64,000 nt of DNA from Bufo bufo (GCF_905171765.1 NC_053390.1:164340166-164404165); one strand, 5' to 3'. Counted from the first letter of the stretch, positions 1 through 10,620 are shown. The notes: a model not told the origin generated them from the letters alone. A program made the numbers and translations.

Positions 1-139
1 CCTTTGCCCCAGAGCGCTACAAGTCACGGACCGTGTAACCAAGTCCGATCCTACCGTGAATGCCAGCACTCGCCTGGCATCTTCTGCCATTGCCCAGGCA
101 CGAACGAACCAACCTCCACATGATGCTGCAGGAGTGTTT
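1..139. repeat. satellite-like repeat unit, partial copy 1
   Basis: This stretch matches the end of two further copies at about 1290-1521 and 1522-1820 (shared text around 'accgtgaa..ccagcactcgcctg' and 'gcccaggc'). It ends in a T-rich tract into which the Tc1 element starting near 156 is inserted. The function is unknown. Confidence 0.6.
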
Positions 140-155
140 TTAATATATATATATA

Positions 156-1213
156 TACACACACTCACCTAAAGAATTATTAGGAACACCTGTTCTATTT
201 CTCATTAATGCAATTATCTAGTCAACCAATCACACGGCAGTTGCTTCAATGCATTTAGGGGGGTGGTCCTGGTCAAGACAATCTCCTGAACTCCAAACTG
301 AATGTCAGAATGGGAAAGAAAGGTGATTTAAGCAATTTTGAGCGTGGCATGGTTGTTGGTGCCAGACGGGCCGGTCTGAGTATTTCACAATCTGCTCAGT
401 TACTGGGATTTTCACGCACAACCATTTCTAGGGTTTACAAAGAATAGTGTGAAAAGGGAAAAACATCCAGTATGCGGCCGTCCTGTGGGCGAAAATGCCT
501 TGTGGATGCTAGAGGTCAGAGGAGAATGGGCCGACTGATTCAAGCTGATAGAAGAGCAACGTTGACTGAAATAACCACTCGTTACAACCGAGGTATGCAG
601 CAAAGCATTTGTGATGCCACAACACGCACAACCTTGAGGTGGATGGGCTACAACAGCAGAAGACCCCACCGGGTACCACTCATCTCCACTACAAATAGGA
701 AAAAGAGGCTACAATTTGCACAAGCTCACCAAAATTGGACTGTTGAAGACTGGAAAAATGTTGCCTGGTCTGATAAGTTTCGATTTCTGTTGAGACATTC
801 AAATGGTAGAGTCCGAATTTGGCGTAAACAGAATGAGAACATGTATCCATCCTCTGATGGCTACTTCCAGCAGGATAATGCACCATGTCACAAAGCTCGA
901 ATCATTTCAAATTGGTTTCTTGAACATGACAATGAGTTCACTTTACTAAAATGGCCCCCACAGTCACCAGATCTCAACCCAATAGAGCATCTTTGGGAAG
1001 TGGTGGAACGGGAGCTTCGTGCCCTGGATGTGCATCCCTCAAATCTCCATCAACTGCAAGATGCTATCCTATCAATATGGGCCAACATTTCTAAAGAATG
1101 CTATCAGCACCTTGTTAAATCAATGCCACGTAGAATTAAGGCAGTTCTGAAGGCAAAAGGGGGTCCAACACCGTATTAGTATGGTGTTCCTAATAATTCT
1201 TTAGGTGAGTGTG

Positions 1214-1216
<3 letters not shown>
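156..1216 (+). mobile_element. Tc1/mariner transposon, DD36E type, internally deleted
   Basis: Terminal inverted repeats of about 35 bp are visible: the left end reads ACACTCACCTAAAGAATTAT and the right end (1182-1215) is its reverse complement. Both ends lie in TA-rich DNA, as expected for TA target duplication. The element holds one transposase frame on the plus strand. At about 1.06 kb it is shorter than a usual full-length Tc1 element because the middle of the transposase is missing. It sits inside the T-tract of a satellite-like repeat unit. Confidence 0.92.
310..1179 (+). pseudogene. Tc1-family transposase (DD36E), broken
   Basis: A Tc1 transposase cuts and pastes its element at TA sites, using an N-terminal paired-like DNA-binding region and a DDE catalytic core. 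Here the frame opens with ATG at 310 (MGKKGDLSNFERG), meets an in-frame TAG at 445-447 where a Trp codon is expected, and then runs in the same frame to the stop at 1177-1179. Visible core motifs are WSDKFRF (first Asp near 772), QQDNAPCH (second Asp near 874) and NPIEHLW (Glu near 985). There are 36 residues between the second Asp and the Glu, which is DD36E spacing. The block that normally lies between the first and second Asp is deleted at about 843/844, where the frame jumps from NENM to YPSSDG. The product cannot be active. Confidence 0.93.
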
Positions 1217-1244
<28 letters not shown>

Positions 1245-1289
1245 TTTACGACCATTGATACATGACCCTTCCAACAACTAAATGAATAA
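1217..1289. repeat. simple repeats (TA)n and poly-T
   Basis: A (TA)n run followed by an 11-12 base T tract directly abuts the Tc1 right end. It probably mixes target-site TA repeats with the T-tract of the satellite unit. Confidence 0.7.
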
Positions 1290-1820
1290 AATACCATCAC
1301 TTAAACACAGCGTGCGTAGCTTGGAGACACGAGTCCCGTATGTAACAGGTAGCGTCCAACTCTGCTTCGTCCCAGCGTATGCGCAGACCGCAATGTGGGT
1401 CTCGTGCAAACAAGTCTGATTCTACCGTGAACACCAGCACTCGCCTGCCACTTTCTGCCGCTGCCCAGGCGTGAACGAGTCTCCGCACGATGCTGCTGCA
1501 TTTTATTTTTTTTATTTTTTTTTACCATCACTTAAACACAGCGCGCATAGCTTGAGCCAACTGCAGACACGCGCCCCGCATGTAAACCAGGTATCAGAAA
1601 ACATACAACCATGCCTACTCTAGGCACATGCTACCCCAATAACTGAATGCAATGGCCCCACCAGGCCTCTGAATAGCCGGACAAACAATACAAACAACCA
1701 TCGGACCGCAGCGCAAGTCCCGTGCAAACAACTCCGATCCTACCATGAATACCAGCGCCCTCCTGAGACATTCTGCCGTCGCCCAGCCGTAAGGCGCCTC
1801 CACACCATGCTGCTGTATCC
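1290..1820. repeat. satellite-like repeat, copies 2 and 3 in tandem
   Basis: Two head-to-tail copies share the start 'accatcacttaaacacagcg' (about 1293 and 1525), the middle 'cgtgcaaacaa.tc.gat.ctacc.tga' and the end 'gatgctgctg'. They are separated by a T-rich tract. With the partial copy at 1-139 this makes three units. Small frames in it are non-coding shadows. Confidence 0.7.
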
Positions 1821-2051
1821 TAGAGCTGACCCAGAGGTAGTGAAATCAGCTGAATCGGCGTCAGCCTGGGCCCACAGGTGCCTATAAATAGCCTAGTAAT
1901 CAGCCAGCCTGGGCCCACAGGTACGTATGAATATACTAGTTCTATTCATTTAAATGGGATGGAAAGCACCTGTATTTCTACAAGCCCCATTCCCAACTGA
2001 CTTTCAGTTGCAGAAAATTCGGCAACAGAATCCGCAGCATTTGAAGGCACC
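1821..2051. other. unclassified, short duplicated phrase
   Basis: The phrase 'cagcctgggcccacaggt' occurs twice (about 1863 and 1903), a 40-bp-spaced direct duplication. Nothing else was recognised. Confidence 0.4.
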
Positions 2052-2382
2052 CTAAGGCTAGGTCTACACGACGACATTTGTCGCGCGACAGATAGGGCAC
2101 AACTACACTGCAACATTTGTAGCGCAACATTTTGTTGCACTAATGTGCGCATCAATTTTTATAATGGCAGTCTATGGTGTCGCACTGCAACATGCTGCGA
2201 CTGCGACGCAACAGTCGCAGAAAAATCCATCTCGAATAGATTTTCTGCAACTGTTGCTTCGCATTCGAAGCATGTTGCATGTTGCAGTGCGACACTATAG
2301 ACTGCCATTATAAAAATTGTCGCGCGACATTAGTGCAACAAAATGTCGCGCAACAAATGTTGTCGTGTAGACCTAGCCTTAA
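2052..2382. mobile_element. palindromic MITE with TTAA-like flanks
   Basis: The whole stretch is an imperfect palindrome: GGCTAGGTCTACACGACGAC at 2056 is mirrored by its complement ending at 2378. The inner arms repeat 'tgtcgcgcgac' and 'ataatggcagtctat'. The flanks are CTAA on the left and TTAA on the right, which fits a TTAA target duplication with one change (piggyBac or Kolobok class). There is no coding capacity, so it is a non-autonomous foldback element. Confidence 0.8.
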
Positions 2383-2639
2383 TCTCCTGACCTATAGCTA
2401 CAATAAACAAAAGTTAATGATAAGAGACATAAGAAGCAGCATTAAGGTTTAGGAATCAATATAAATCATTAATTTTCTCTGTGAAGTGCTGCCCCCCTTC
2501 CTTCCTGACACCCCAGTCACGTGCCCTCATGTGCTTTGTTGTAAATATGACCCTGCATGAAAAGCTATTATCATCATAAATCACTATAATTTTTTTTTAA
2601 ATAGTTTTTTGTACATTTCTTGTGCTTTAAAACATGAAA

Positions 2640-3980
2640 ATACAGCAATTTTATCTAAAACTATTACTTAACACTATTTATACCTTCTAGGACCATGTAA
2701 ACCAAACAAATTCATGCTATTCTTGTCATCCTTGAGTCATCAAGCAGACTGTCTAATATTATCTTGGTCTGATAACTATTACTGGGCAGCCGCACACCAC
2801 CTTCCCACACTGTAAATGCAGGTTTTTAGTGGGTGAACCCACTTCACGTCCCTCATCTGCTTTCAATTATATAGCATGTACTGAATGTCTTGTTACAAAA
2901 TGTTTCCTCTAGCAGAGATCTGATATTTTTATCTGACATGTCTTCTGAAACATGTACCTTGTATAGCGTTTTTTGCTGAAACCTTTACATATACCTTACT
3001 CTACCACTTAATAGGACACAAGATTGTTGTTTTTTTATTACATAAAATGTAAATTATGAAATGTTCCATAAAAACATTTACAAAAAAAAGGAGCTTCTAA
3101 ATGGAATGGGAGGAGACTGGAGATACGCGATAGGTACCTTTTTGGCTCCTTTTATTTATAATGGAGAATACATATAAAGTTGCATGAGTGGGTCACCCAG
3201 CCAGTATCTGAGCCAACACGGATAAAGAGTGCAGAATGGTGCAATAAAAGTAATGTAAATTTTATTAAATTGCAGAGTGGAATACAGATATATCTATGAC
3301 CGTGTGATGTTACGTGTAGCTGAAATTCTTTACTTGAATATGCATTGGTAGGATGCTATAATCTGGAATAGGAAGTTGTGCAGCTTTACAGGAGACACAG
3401 GAGAGTAAAATATCCAACGATTTAATTCATGAAAAACATGCTATGACTAAGATCGTGTAATGATTGAAATGTAGAAGTGCGTTTGTCGTGCTGTGGACCA
3501 TTTTAAATTTTTTATTAAATAAAACACTGGATATTTTACTCACCTGTGAAGCTGTACAGCTATCTATTCCAGATTTTCCTATGCTAGGTTGGAGGCATGG
3601 TCCGTACTTCTGGGGCTTGAGTCCACCCAGCGAGCGGTTTTCCTGCACCTTGGCGTTACAGAACGCTGTAATGCCTTGTGATACCACACAATGGAGCCAT
3701 ATCAGATAACAATATCAAATCTGTTCATTCATTACATATGCATTAAAGCAGATGAGGTATGTTACATGGATTTACACAGTAAAAGCTGAATGTAAAAAGC
3801 AAGCAGTAAAAAGAATGTGGGTGCCCAGTAATATTAGACCAAGATAATATTAGACAGTCTGCTTGATGACTCAAGAATGACAAAGATGGCATGAATTGGT
3901 TTTGTTTACATGGTTCTAGTAGATATAAATAGAGTTGACTAATATTTTTAGATAGTTTGCAACTTTTGAAGCTTCTTGCC
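2640..3980. repeat. large imperfect inverted repeat
   Basis: The left arm (about 2650-2940) contains 'gagtcatcaagcagactgtc', and the right arm (about 3710-3970) carries its diverged reverse complement. A second pair of arms, about 3341-3415 and 3525-3600 (around 'tctggaata' and 'gtaaaatatcca'), is centred near 3470. The two arm pairs do not share a centre; the shift implies about 330 extra bases in the left arm between 2940 and 3340. No protein-coding match was seen. It may be an old foldback transposon. Confidence 0.7.
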
Positions 3981-4318
3981 ACTTATTTGGCTTAGCGGAG
4001 GGGGTGGAGCTTCGCACTGCCCACTGTATTTACTATAACTTTAGTAAGTTATAGCTGTAGCGTGTAACTGATGTAGACTTCAGTATCTGGCGCACAGCAG
4101 GGCAGAGATACACCTGATTTGTTAAGAGGCATCTGCCTCTTATTAAATTAGGTGCATCTCACGCTAGTGCAGGGAGATTAAGACTTTCGTATAACTGTCC
4201 CTTTAAATTTTTAGTGGCATTTTCTGTTTTTCTGAACTTTTGTGTTTTGTTTTGTTTTGTTTTTTTCAGCTTTTTTGATGAAAAAACACCATCTCCAGAT
4301 GTTAGCTGAAGACAGCTG
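3981..4318. other. unclassified interspersed repeat-like DNA
   Basis: A G-rich start, a short palindromic part around 'agaggcatctgcctct' and a T-rich tract with 'ttttgttttgttttgt' are visible. No gene was recognised. Confidence 0.3.
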
Positions 4319-4800
4319 TTAAAGGGGTTGTCTGGGTTCAGAGCTGAACCCAGACATACCCATAATTTCACCCAGGCAGCCCCCCTGATGTTAGCATCAG
4401 AGCATTTCATGCTCCGATGCGCTCCCTTGCCCTGCGCTGGATCGCGCAGGGCAAGGGCTCTTTTGTTTACAATAACACACTGCTGGGCGGAAGCTTCCGC
4501 CCTGCAGTGTGTTCGGTGACGTCTACGGCGTTTTACAGGCTAGGGCAGCGCTAAAGCCCACCCATCAGTGCCGGTGACGTCACTGGGTTCGCTACTGGGT
4601 GGAAGCCTCCCCATGGCAGCCCTAAGGAGAGCCCGGTACGTCACCGGAACTCCAAAAAATGCCTTTGCTCTGCACGATTTAGCGCAGGGCAAAGGAGAGC
4701 ATCGGAGCATGAACTGCTCCGATGCTAAAGTCAGGGGGGCTGCCTGGGTGAAAATGGGAATATGTCCAGGTTCATCTATAAACCCGGACAACCCCTTTAA
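4319..4800. mobile_element. T2/Kolobok-type MITE
   Basis: The element is bounded by TTAA on both sides, with termini AGGGGTTGTCTGGGTT on the left and the complement of AGGGGTTGTCCGGGTT on the right. The interior is an inverted repeat in which 'gcatcagagcat', 'ctccgatg' and 'gcgcagggcaa' occur in both arms. TTAAAGGRR ends are the hallmark of the T2 family of frog MITEs. It is non-coding. Confidence 0.85.
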
Positions 4801-5223
4801 CTGTCTATGGGAATTATGAAATGCAGGCCACAAAAACTTTTTTTTTATACTTGTCAGGGGCATTGCTAGGTCTCAAAAGATCCAAGGCCCAAGCCCCAAT
4901 GAATATGGCCCAGTTCTCTAAGTCGCCAAACCCCCCTCTCCCCCACACACCGCACTTTCCTGTACTTGCTATACAGCAGCACATACCTGTCACATCCAGG
5001 GCCTCCCAGGTGAGGTCTCCTCCGATGTACATAAAAATCATTGGGACCTATAGCAAGAATCTGAATAGTGTCCCCATGCCCCCATAGATGTGTCCGTGAA
5101 CTTTTTTTTTTAGGCTGGTGGTTCTTGACTAGATTATTTTGGTGGTAATTATCATCATTATACAGCTCACAATAAATGCTGGTAATAAGTTTTAATCAGT
5201 ATACTGAGCTATAGACATGTATT
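4801..5223. other. unclassified, with a hAT-like end at 4856
   Basis: CAGGGGCATTGCTAGG at about 4856 resembles the terminal repeats of hAT elements such as the one at 45054. No matching right end was found, so it is at most a truncated copy. No gene was seen. Confidence 0.35.
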
Positions 5224-5740
5224 TAGTGATGGGCGAACATCTGCCGGGACGGTTCGCAAACGCGATCAAATGTTCGTGAAGGGCAAGATCGCGGCGGGTC
5301 CCATTCATTTTAATGGCAGGCGAACCTGAAAAACCTTCAGCTCATATTTGAAGCCAAGAAATAATTACTAGAAGTGCACAAATAGTCCCACAACATGGAC
5401 AGTGACATACCAGATGTATTATTCAAATTTGCGATCTCCATGAAAAAAATATTTCAATGCAAAATATCGGCAATTTAATTTTCGCGTACGCGCATGCACA
5501 AATGCACTATACAGTACCCAAATGCACTATAAAGAAAGTATATTGGTATACAGTTGCAAGAAAAAGTATGTGAACCCTTTGGAATGATATGGATATGGAT
5601 GTGTCATAGGTCAAAGTTCTTCACAATGTAAAAGAATATGGCAGGCGCGAATTTCTCCATATGTTCGCAAGTTTGGCGAATCGCGAACACGCAAAGTTCG
5701 ACGCAAAACAACCACCGGGCGAACCGCAAGGCCATCTCAA
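5224..5740. repeat. imperfect foldback repeat rich in 'gttcgc'
   Basis: The left part (gatgggcgaacatctgcc, ggttcgcaaacgcga) and the right part (5640-5735: gcgaatcgcgaac, accgggcgaaccgc) are diverged inverted versions of one another. The repeat is interrupted by a mariner fragment at 5549-5630. Confidence 0.55.
5549..5630. mobile_element. mariner/Tc1 non-autonomous fragment
   Basis: A TA dinucleotide is followed by CAGTTGCAAGAAAAAGTATG and 'tgaaccctttggaatgatatgga'. I recognise this terminus from a widespread non-autonomous Tc1/mariner family in fish and frogs. Only about 80 bases are present and the other end is missing. Confidence 0.55.
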
Positions 5741-6334
5741 CATGTATTTATCATTCATTATGATTTTCCAAATTGTCCATAAAAATTGTTGGATGTCTGT
5801 CATTTTGGTATAGTTTGTCCAGAAAAAAGAAAAATTCTGGTTGGCAACTCTGCTGTGGCAGAGCGCAGTCAGGGCCTGGGGCAGATCTTCACAGCGCTGG
5901 ACTGGAGTCTGGTTTGGTCACACTGCTGGATCAGATCATGTCAGGACCAGTCATTCAGGTCACAGTGCAACGCATGATGGCTAGTGTTCTGCACGAATAT
6001 TCGAATAGCGAATTTTTATCGCGAATATTGCCACTTCGAGAATTCGCAAATATTTAGAATATAGTGCTATATATTTGTTATATCGAATATTCAGCATTTT
6101 TTTTCCATCTGAACACATGATTCCTCTCTGCTTTCTGCTTGTGGGCCAATGAGAAGGAAGCAATGTCAAGTTCACAACAATACTTAGTGCACCAATCAGT
6201 AATCTGCAGTCAGAACTGCTAAAATGTGAAGTTGCACGTAAGCAGCAATGGAAGCGAAAAAATATTCTGATCACTGCCGATTAGCGCAATTGCGAATATA
6301 TTGGAGCACTTGACTCTATCTGAGGTTTTAAGTT
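5741..6334. other. unclassified; AT-rich foldback remnant at 5985-6320
   Basis: From about 5985 the sequence repeats short 'cgaata/tattcg' motifs (cgaatattcgaatagcgaat..., gcgaatattg..., ttgcgaatatattgg) arranged as an imperfect palindrome. Such foldbacks are typical frog interspersed repeats. 5741-5984 holds nothing recognisable. Confidence 0.4.
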
Positions 6335-7880
6335 AGCTGTCTAAAATTAATACAAATAAGTCACAGGGGCCTGATGGGATACACCCAAAGCTTTTAAAAG
6401 AGCTTAGCGGTGAACTAGCAAAACCATTAACAGATTTATTTAACCAATCACTGGTAACAGGAGTCGTCCCAGAAGATTGGAAATTAGCAAATGTTGTTCC
6501 CATTCACAAGAAAGGTAGTAGGGAGGAATCGGGCAACTATAGGCCAGTAAGCCTGACATCAATAGTGGGGAAATTAATGGAAACCATACTTAAGGAGAGG
6601 ATTGTGGAACATCTAAAATCCCATGGATTTAAAGATTAAAAACAGCATGGGTTTATTTCAGGGAGATCATGTCAAACTAATCTTATTGATTTTTTTTGAT
6701 TGGGTGACTAAAATAATAGATGGTGAAGGTGCAGTAGACATAGCTTATCTAGACTTTAGTAAGGCTTTTGATACTGTCCCACATAGAAGGCTTATCAATA
6801 AATTGCAGTCTTTGTGCTTGGACTCCCATATTGTTGAATGGATTAGGCAGTGGCTGAGTGACAGACAACAGAGGGTTGTAGTCAATGGAGTATATTCAGA
6901 ACATGGTCTTGTTACCAGTGGGGTACCTCAGGGATCTGTTCTGGGACCCATATTGTTTAATATCTTTATTAGCGAAATTCCAGAAGGCCTCGATGGTAAG
7001 GTGTGTCTTTTTGCTGATGACACAAAGATTTGTAACAGGGTTGATGTTCCTGGAGGGATACACCAAATGGAAAAGGATTTAGGAAAACTAGAGGAATGGT
7101 AAAAAATCTGGCAACTAAAATTTAATGTTAATAACTGCAAGATAATGCACCTGGGGCGTAAAAACCCAAGAGCAGAATATAAAATCAGTGATACAGTCCT
7201 AACCTCAGTATCTGAGGAAAAGGATTTAGGGGTCATTATTTCAGAAGACTTAAAGGTAGGCAGACAATGTCATAGAGCAGCAGGAAATGCTAGCAGAATG
7301 CTTGGGTGTATAGGGAGAGGAATTACCAGTAGAAAGAGGGAGGTGCTCATGCCGCTCTACAGAGTAGAGTATTGTGCGCAGTACTGGAGACCATATGTCC
7401 AGAAGGATATTGATACTTTGGAGAGAGTTCAGAGAAGAGCTACTAAACTAGTACATGGATTGCAGGATAAAACTTACCAGGAAAGATTAAAGGACCTTAA
7501 CATGTATAGTTTGGAAGAAAGACGAGACAGAGGGGATATGATAGAAACTTTTAAATACATAAAGGGAATCAACAAGGTAAAAGAGGAGAGAATATTTAAA
7601 AGAAGAAAAACTGCTACAAGAGGACATAGTTTCACATTAGAGGGGCAAAGGTGTAAATGTAATATCAGGAAGTATTACTTTACTGAGAGAGTAGTGGATG
7701 CATGGAATAGCCTTCCTGCAGAAGTGGTAGCTGCAAATACAGTGGAGTTTAAGCATGCATGGGATAGGCATAAGGCCATCCTTCATATAAGATAGGGCCA
7801 AGGGCTATTCATAGTATTCTGTATATTGGGCAGACTAGATGGGCCAAATGGTTCTTATCTGCCGACACATTCTATGTATG
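6335..7880 (+). mobile_element. CR1-like non-LTR retrotransposon, 5'-truncated
   Basis: This is the 3' half of a LINE: a reverse transcriptase frame followed by a short 3' tail ending in 'acattctatgta'. TTCTATG-type tails are characteristic of CR1-group elements. The 5' end, including the endonuclease domain and any ORF1, is missing, as is common for LINEs that stop early during reverse transcription. No target duplication was identified. Confidence 0.85.
6340..7794 (+). pseudogene. CR1-like reverse transcriptase remnant
   Basis: The encoded enzyme would copy the LINE RNA into DNA at the target site. The frame starts inside the finger region (SQGPDGIHPKLLKEL near 6361; NYRPVSLTS near 6537). 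It continues through YLDFSKAFDTVPHR near 6744, SGVPQGSVLGPILFN near 6919 and the catalytic box FADDT at 7010-7024. The C-terminal part ends in WNSLPAEVV and a stop at 7793-7795. Damage includes a TAA at about 6637, one extra T in a T-run near 6691 that shifts the frame, and a second TAA near 7100 after EEW. The product is inactive. Confidence 0.9.
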
Positions 7881-7954
7881 GCCAGTGGCGTAGCTACATG
7901 TGATTATGAGGTAGTGTCGCATCTGAGCTGTGGTCCAAAAGACCCCTCGAGGGT
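7881..7954. other. hAT-like terminus fragment
   Basis: CAGTGGCGTAGCTAC at about 7883 resembles the CAGTGGCGTNGC ends of hAT elements. It has no partner end. Confidence 0.35.
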
Positions 7955-8299
7955 ACTACAACACACTCCTCAGAGGCTGCAAAACCTTATGTTACACACC
8001 TCAGCTGCTACAGAACTTCATAATACACACCTCAGCTGCTTCAGAACCTCCTAATACATGCCTCAGCTGCTGCAGAATCTCCTAATACACACCTCAGCTG
8101 CTGCAGAATCTCCTAATACACACCTCAGCTGCTAAAGAACCTTATAATACACACCTCAGCTGCTGCAGAACTTCATAATACACACCTCAGCTGCTTTAGA
8201 ACCTCCTAATACATGCCTCAGCTGCTACAGAACCTTATAATACACACCTTAGCTGCTGCAGAATATAATACATACCACAGCTGCAGTAGAACCTCATAA
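7955..8299. repeat. 31-bp minisatellite
   Basis: About eleven head-to-tail units of 31 bp have the core 'cacctcagctgctgcagaa' with variable 'ctcctaat' or 'cttcataat' joints. The array is interrupted at 8300 by a solo LTR and resumes for one to two units at 8893-8935. Confidence 0.9.
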
Positions 8300-8892
8300 T
8301 GTCACGGACGTTCCCGCGACAGGTGGCAGGAGATCGGTGAGACTCCACGTGGTTTGATCTGACATGTTTTCCGTTTGGATCAAATGACGTCTGTGTTGTT
8401 TCTGGTGCTTGCTACACCTTCTATTTATAGTTGCTTCTCCAACAATGCTGTGCGGTTTATAGCTTCTGTTTGGATCTTTGGATAGATTGTGGTTGGATCT
8501 CGGCTGAGTTCCTGGTGCTTCCATTGCTCCTTTGAAGTTAAGTCTTTCCTTTGCCTTTTGTATTTTGTTTGGGTTCTGTGCGTTGCATTTCCCTATTGTT
8601 TGTATTAGGCCTGAAGGAGACTCCTGTTCGTGCTTGCTTTTGGAGGAACAAGTAGTCTCGTCCCTGCCATTAGTACCAGGGTCCTATAGGGCTGGATAGG
8701 ACTCTAGGTATTCATGCGTATGAACTCACCTGCCTTTGGGGTCTGTTCATACTGGTAGTCAGTCAGAATTTTGGTTAGGGTTTTCACTAGGAGGTGTCCA
8801 TTTTCCTTCCCTAGTTCTCAGGCCTGATTCCCTGTTCCCCCCTTCCCTCCTATGCTCAGTGTGGTGTTTCCCTCCCACACCGAAACGTTACA
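8300..8892 (+). mobile_element. solo LTR of a retrotransposon, 5-bp target duplication
   Basis: The sequence starts TGTCACGG and ends CGTTACA, giving the TG...CA termini of an LTR over 593 bp. It is flanked by the perfect duplication CATAA (8295-8299 and 8893-8897). A TATA-like ctatttatag lies near 8421. There is no internal coding region, so this is the product of LTR-LTR recombination. Orientation is inferred from the TATA-like motif only. The family is probably gypsy or another 5-bp-duplicating LTR class. Confidence 0.85.
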
Positions 8893-8934
8893 CATAATAC
8901 ATACCACAGCTGCTGCACAACCCATAATACACAC
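8893..8934. repeat. remainder of the 31-bp minisatellite
   Basis: The phrase 'cataataca..ccacagctgctgcac' continues the array on the far side of the solo LTR. The array was therefore present before the LTR inserted. Confidence 0.8.
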
Positions 8935-10370
8935 TTCACCCTCTTGTCTTCCTCAAGCGTTCTCAGCATTTGTAGCAGCGTCCTGTTTAAGCGCTCACAG
9001 GCCCCATTCCCTTGGGGATGATAGGGGGTTGTCCTGGATTTTTCAATACCGTATAGTCGGTGTAGCTCCTCCATTACTTTCTCTTGAAAGCACGCCCCTT
9101 GATCTGAGTGGATCCGCTTTGGATACCCGTAGACCCGGATGAAATCCTGACAGCCGTCTGATCTCGAGTTGGGGAGACTACTGCAGACTTGGAGAAGTGG
9201 TCAACCATGACCAGGCATTACTGTGGACCTCTTGATTATTGTCCCACGAAGAGGTAGTCTATCATCAATAATTCCAGCGGTTCTTTGGTCTGTATGGACT
9301 GGAGGGGTGCCCTCTGTTTCGTGCTTTTAGTGAGTTCACACACTCAACACTGTTGGCAAACTTCCTCCACCACGGCCTCCAGTCGCGGACAATACACATA
9401 ACGCTGCAGCCACTGGTAAGTCTTGGCGGGCCCGAAGTGAGCTCAAAATTCATGGGCTTCTTTGGCTATCTCAAATGCCACGCTTCCGGGTATGACTACT
9501 TGCCACCTCGCCTCTAGGTCATTGGTCTGTTGCCACTTGCGGTACAGAACAGCTCCGTGCATTTCCAGTCTGTCCCATTGATGTAGAACGGACTTCATCT
9601 CGGCATCCAGGTCAGCCCTTACTTCTCTGTTGGGCTTCCTTCGCTTGGTTACCCAGCTTTTCATTTGCCGCAGTCCAACTTCCTTATCCTGTAATCGCCC
9701 CAAGTCCTCATTAGTCCTCCTCAATGCCTTGGGTAGCTTACGGGCCTCCCCACTTGTCTGGGCCGCAACTGTGGGCAGATCGAACTTGCGGAAATCCAGA
9801 GTTTCATCTTCTTCCTTTTGTTCATCGACATCCCCTACTGGGGTCTCAAAAGTAACCCTCGACAGGCCATCGGCTTTAGTGTCCTCCATAGCAGAACGGT
9901 AGAAGTCATATTTTGCAAGGCGAGCTGCCCAGCGTTGCTCCAGGGCTCTCAACTTGGCAGTGTCCAGATGGGCCAGGGGATTGTTATCAGTCCGTACAAA
10001 GATCTTAGCTCCTGTCAAATATCCTGCAAACTTCTCCGTCATAGCCCACACCAGGTCAAGGAGTTCTAGCCGGAAGGATCTGTAGTTGTGGGGGTTTCGC
10101 TCTGTCTCTCGTAAGGATCTACTGGCGTAGGCGATCACTCTCTCATGTCCATCTTGTACCTGTGACAGGACTGCCCGAGTCTGTAGAGACTGCCATCAGT
10201 AGATAAGAGAAATGGTTTATCAAAGTCGGCATAAGCCAATATGGGGGCCGATGTCAGAGCTTCTTTCAGGGCCTGGAAGGCCTCTTCCTGCTTCTGCCCC
10301 CAGGGAATACTTTGGCCCTTGGGTTGCCCAGCCGTTGCTCTCAACAACTCATTCAGAGGGCACAGCTCAG
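8935..10370 (-). pseudogene. Ty3/gypsy pol remnant (RNase H and integrase)
   Basis: Read on the minus strand this is the back half of a gypsy polyprotein. The tail of RT is followed by the RNase H start (SAPILAYADFDKPF, then DGS near 10200). The frame then changes to IAYASRSLRETERNPHNY, DNNPLAHL and EQRWAARL, and the tether ends in ADGLSR. The integrase follows with a zinc-binding HH/CC region (CQQC near 9350), first Asp in MIDYLF, second Asp in HSDQGACF near 9105 and Glu in [16 protein letters not shown]. Damage: a frameshift near 10150, stops near 9443 and 9350, and truncation just after the integrase core at 8935. No LTR adjoins it; the solo LTR next door carries its own target duplication. 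Confidence 0.9.
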
Positions 10371-10620
10371 GTTCCTGTTTAGTCACAGTGGCCTCTGGTG
10401 GCCGGAGGGAAACATGACAGTCTGCATAGATATAAGTGCTGGAAATGCTGCTGGTTGATTCAGGGCTGCCTCTTACACACTGGTCACATGATGATGACAT
10501 CATCACAGGTCCTTCACCTGCAAAGCTGCTGAGGTCTGTATTCCTACCTTGATCACATGATAATGACATCATCACAGGTACTTTTCCACATCGTTCTTGC
10601 TGTTTTCACAGCTAGCTATG
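10371..10620. repeat. short direct duplication with palindromic core
   Basis: The phrase 'tgatgacatcatcacaggt' near 10491 recurs as 'taatgacatcatcacaggt' near 10560, about 70 bp apart. The core atgatgacatcat is self-complementary. Frames across it are spurious. Confidence 0.5.

Noticed and set aside
7955..8299. CRISPR array
   Set aside because: 31-bp units are directly contiguous with no unique spacers; this is a eukaryotic minisatellite. No CRISPR or prokaryotic operon structure occurs anywhere in the window.
9265..9453. Independent 62-codon frame on the minus strand
   Set aside because: It overlaps the integrase zinc-binding region in a shifted frame and is a shadow of it.
8300..10370. 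Solo LTR and gypsy pol remnant as one element
   Set aside because: The LTR has its own CATAA duplication in the minisatellite, and array units separate it from the pol fragment.
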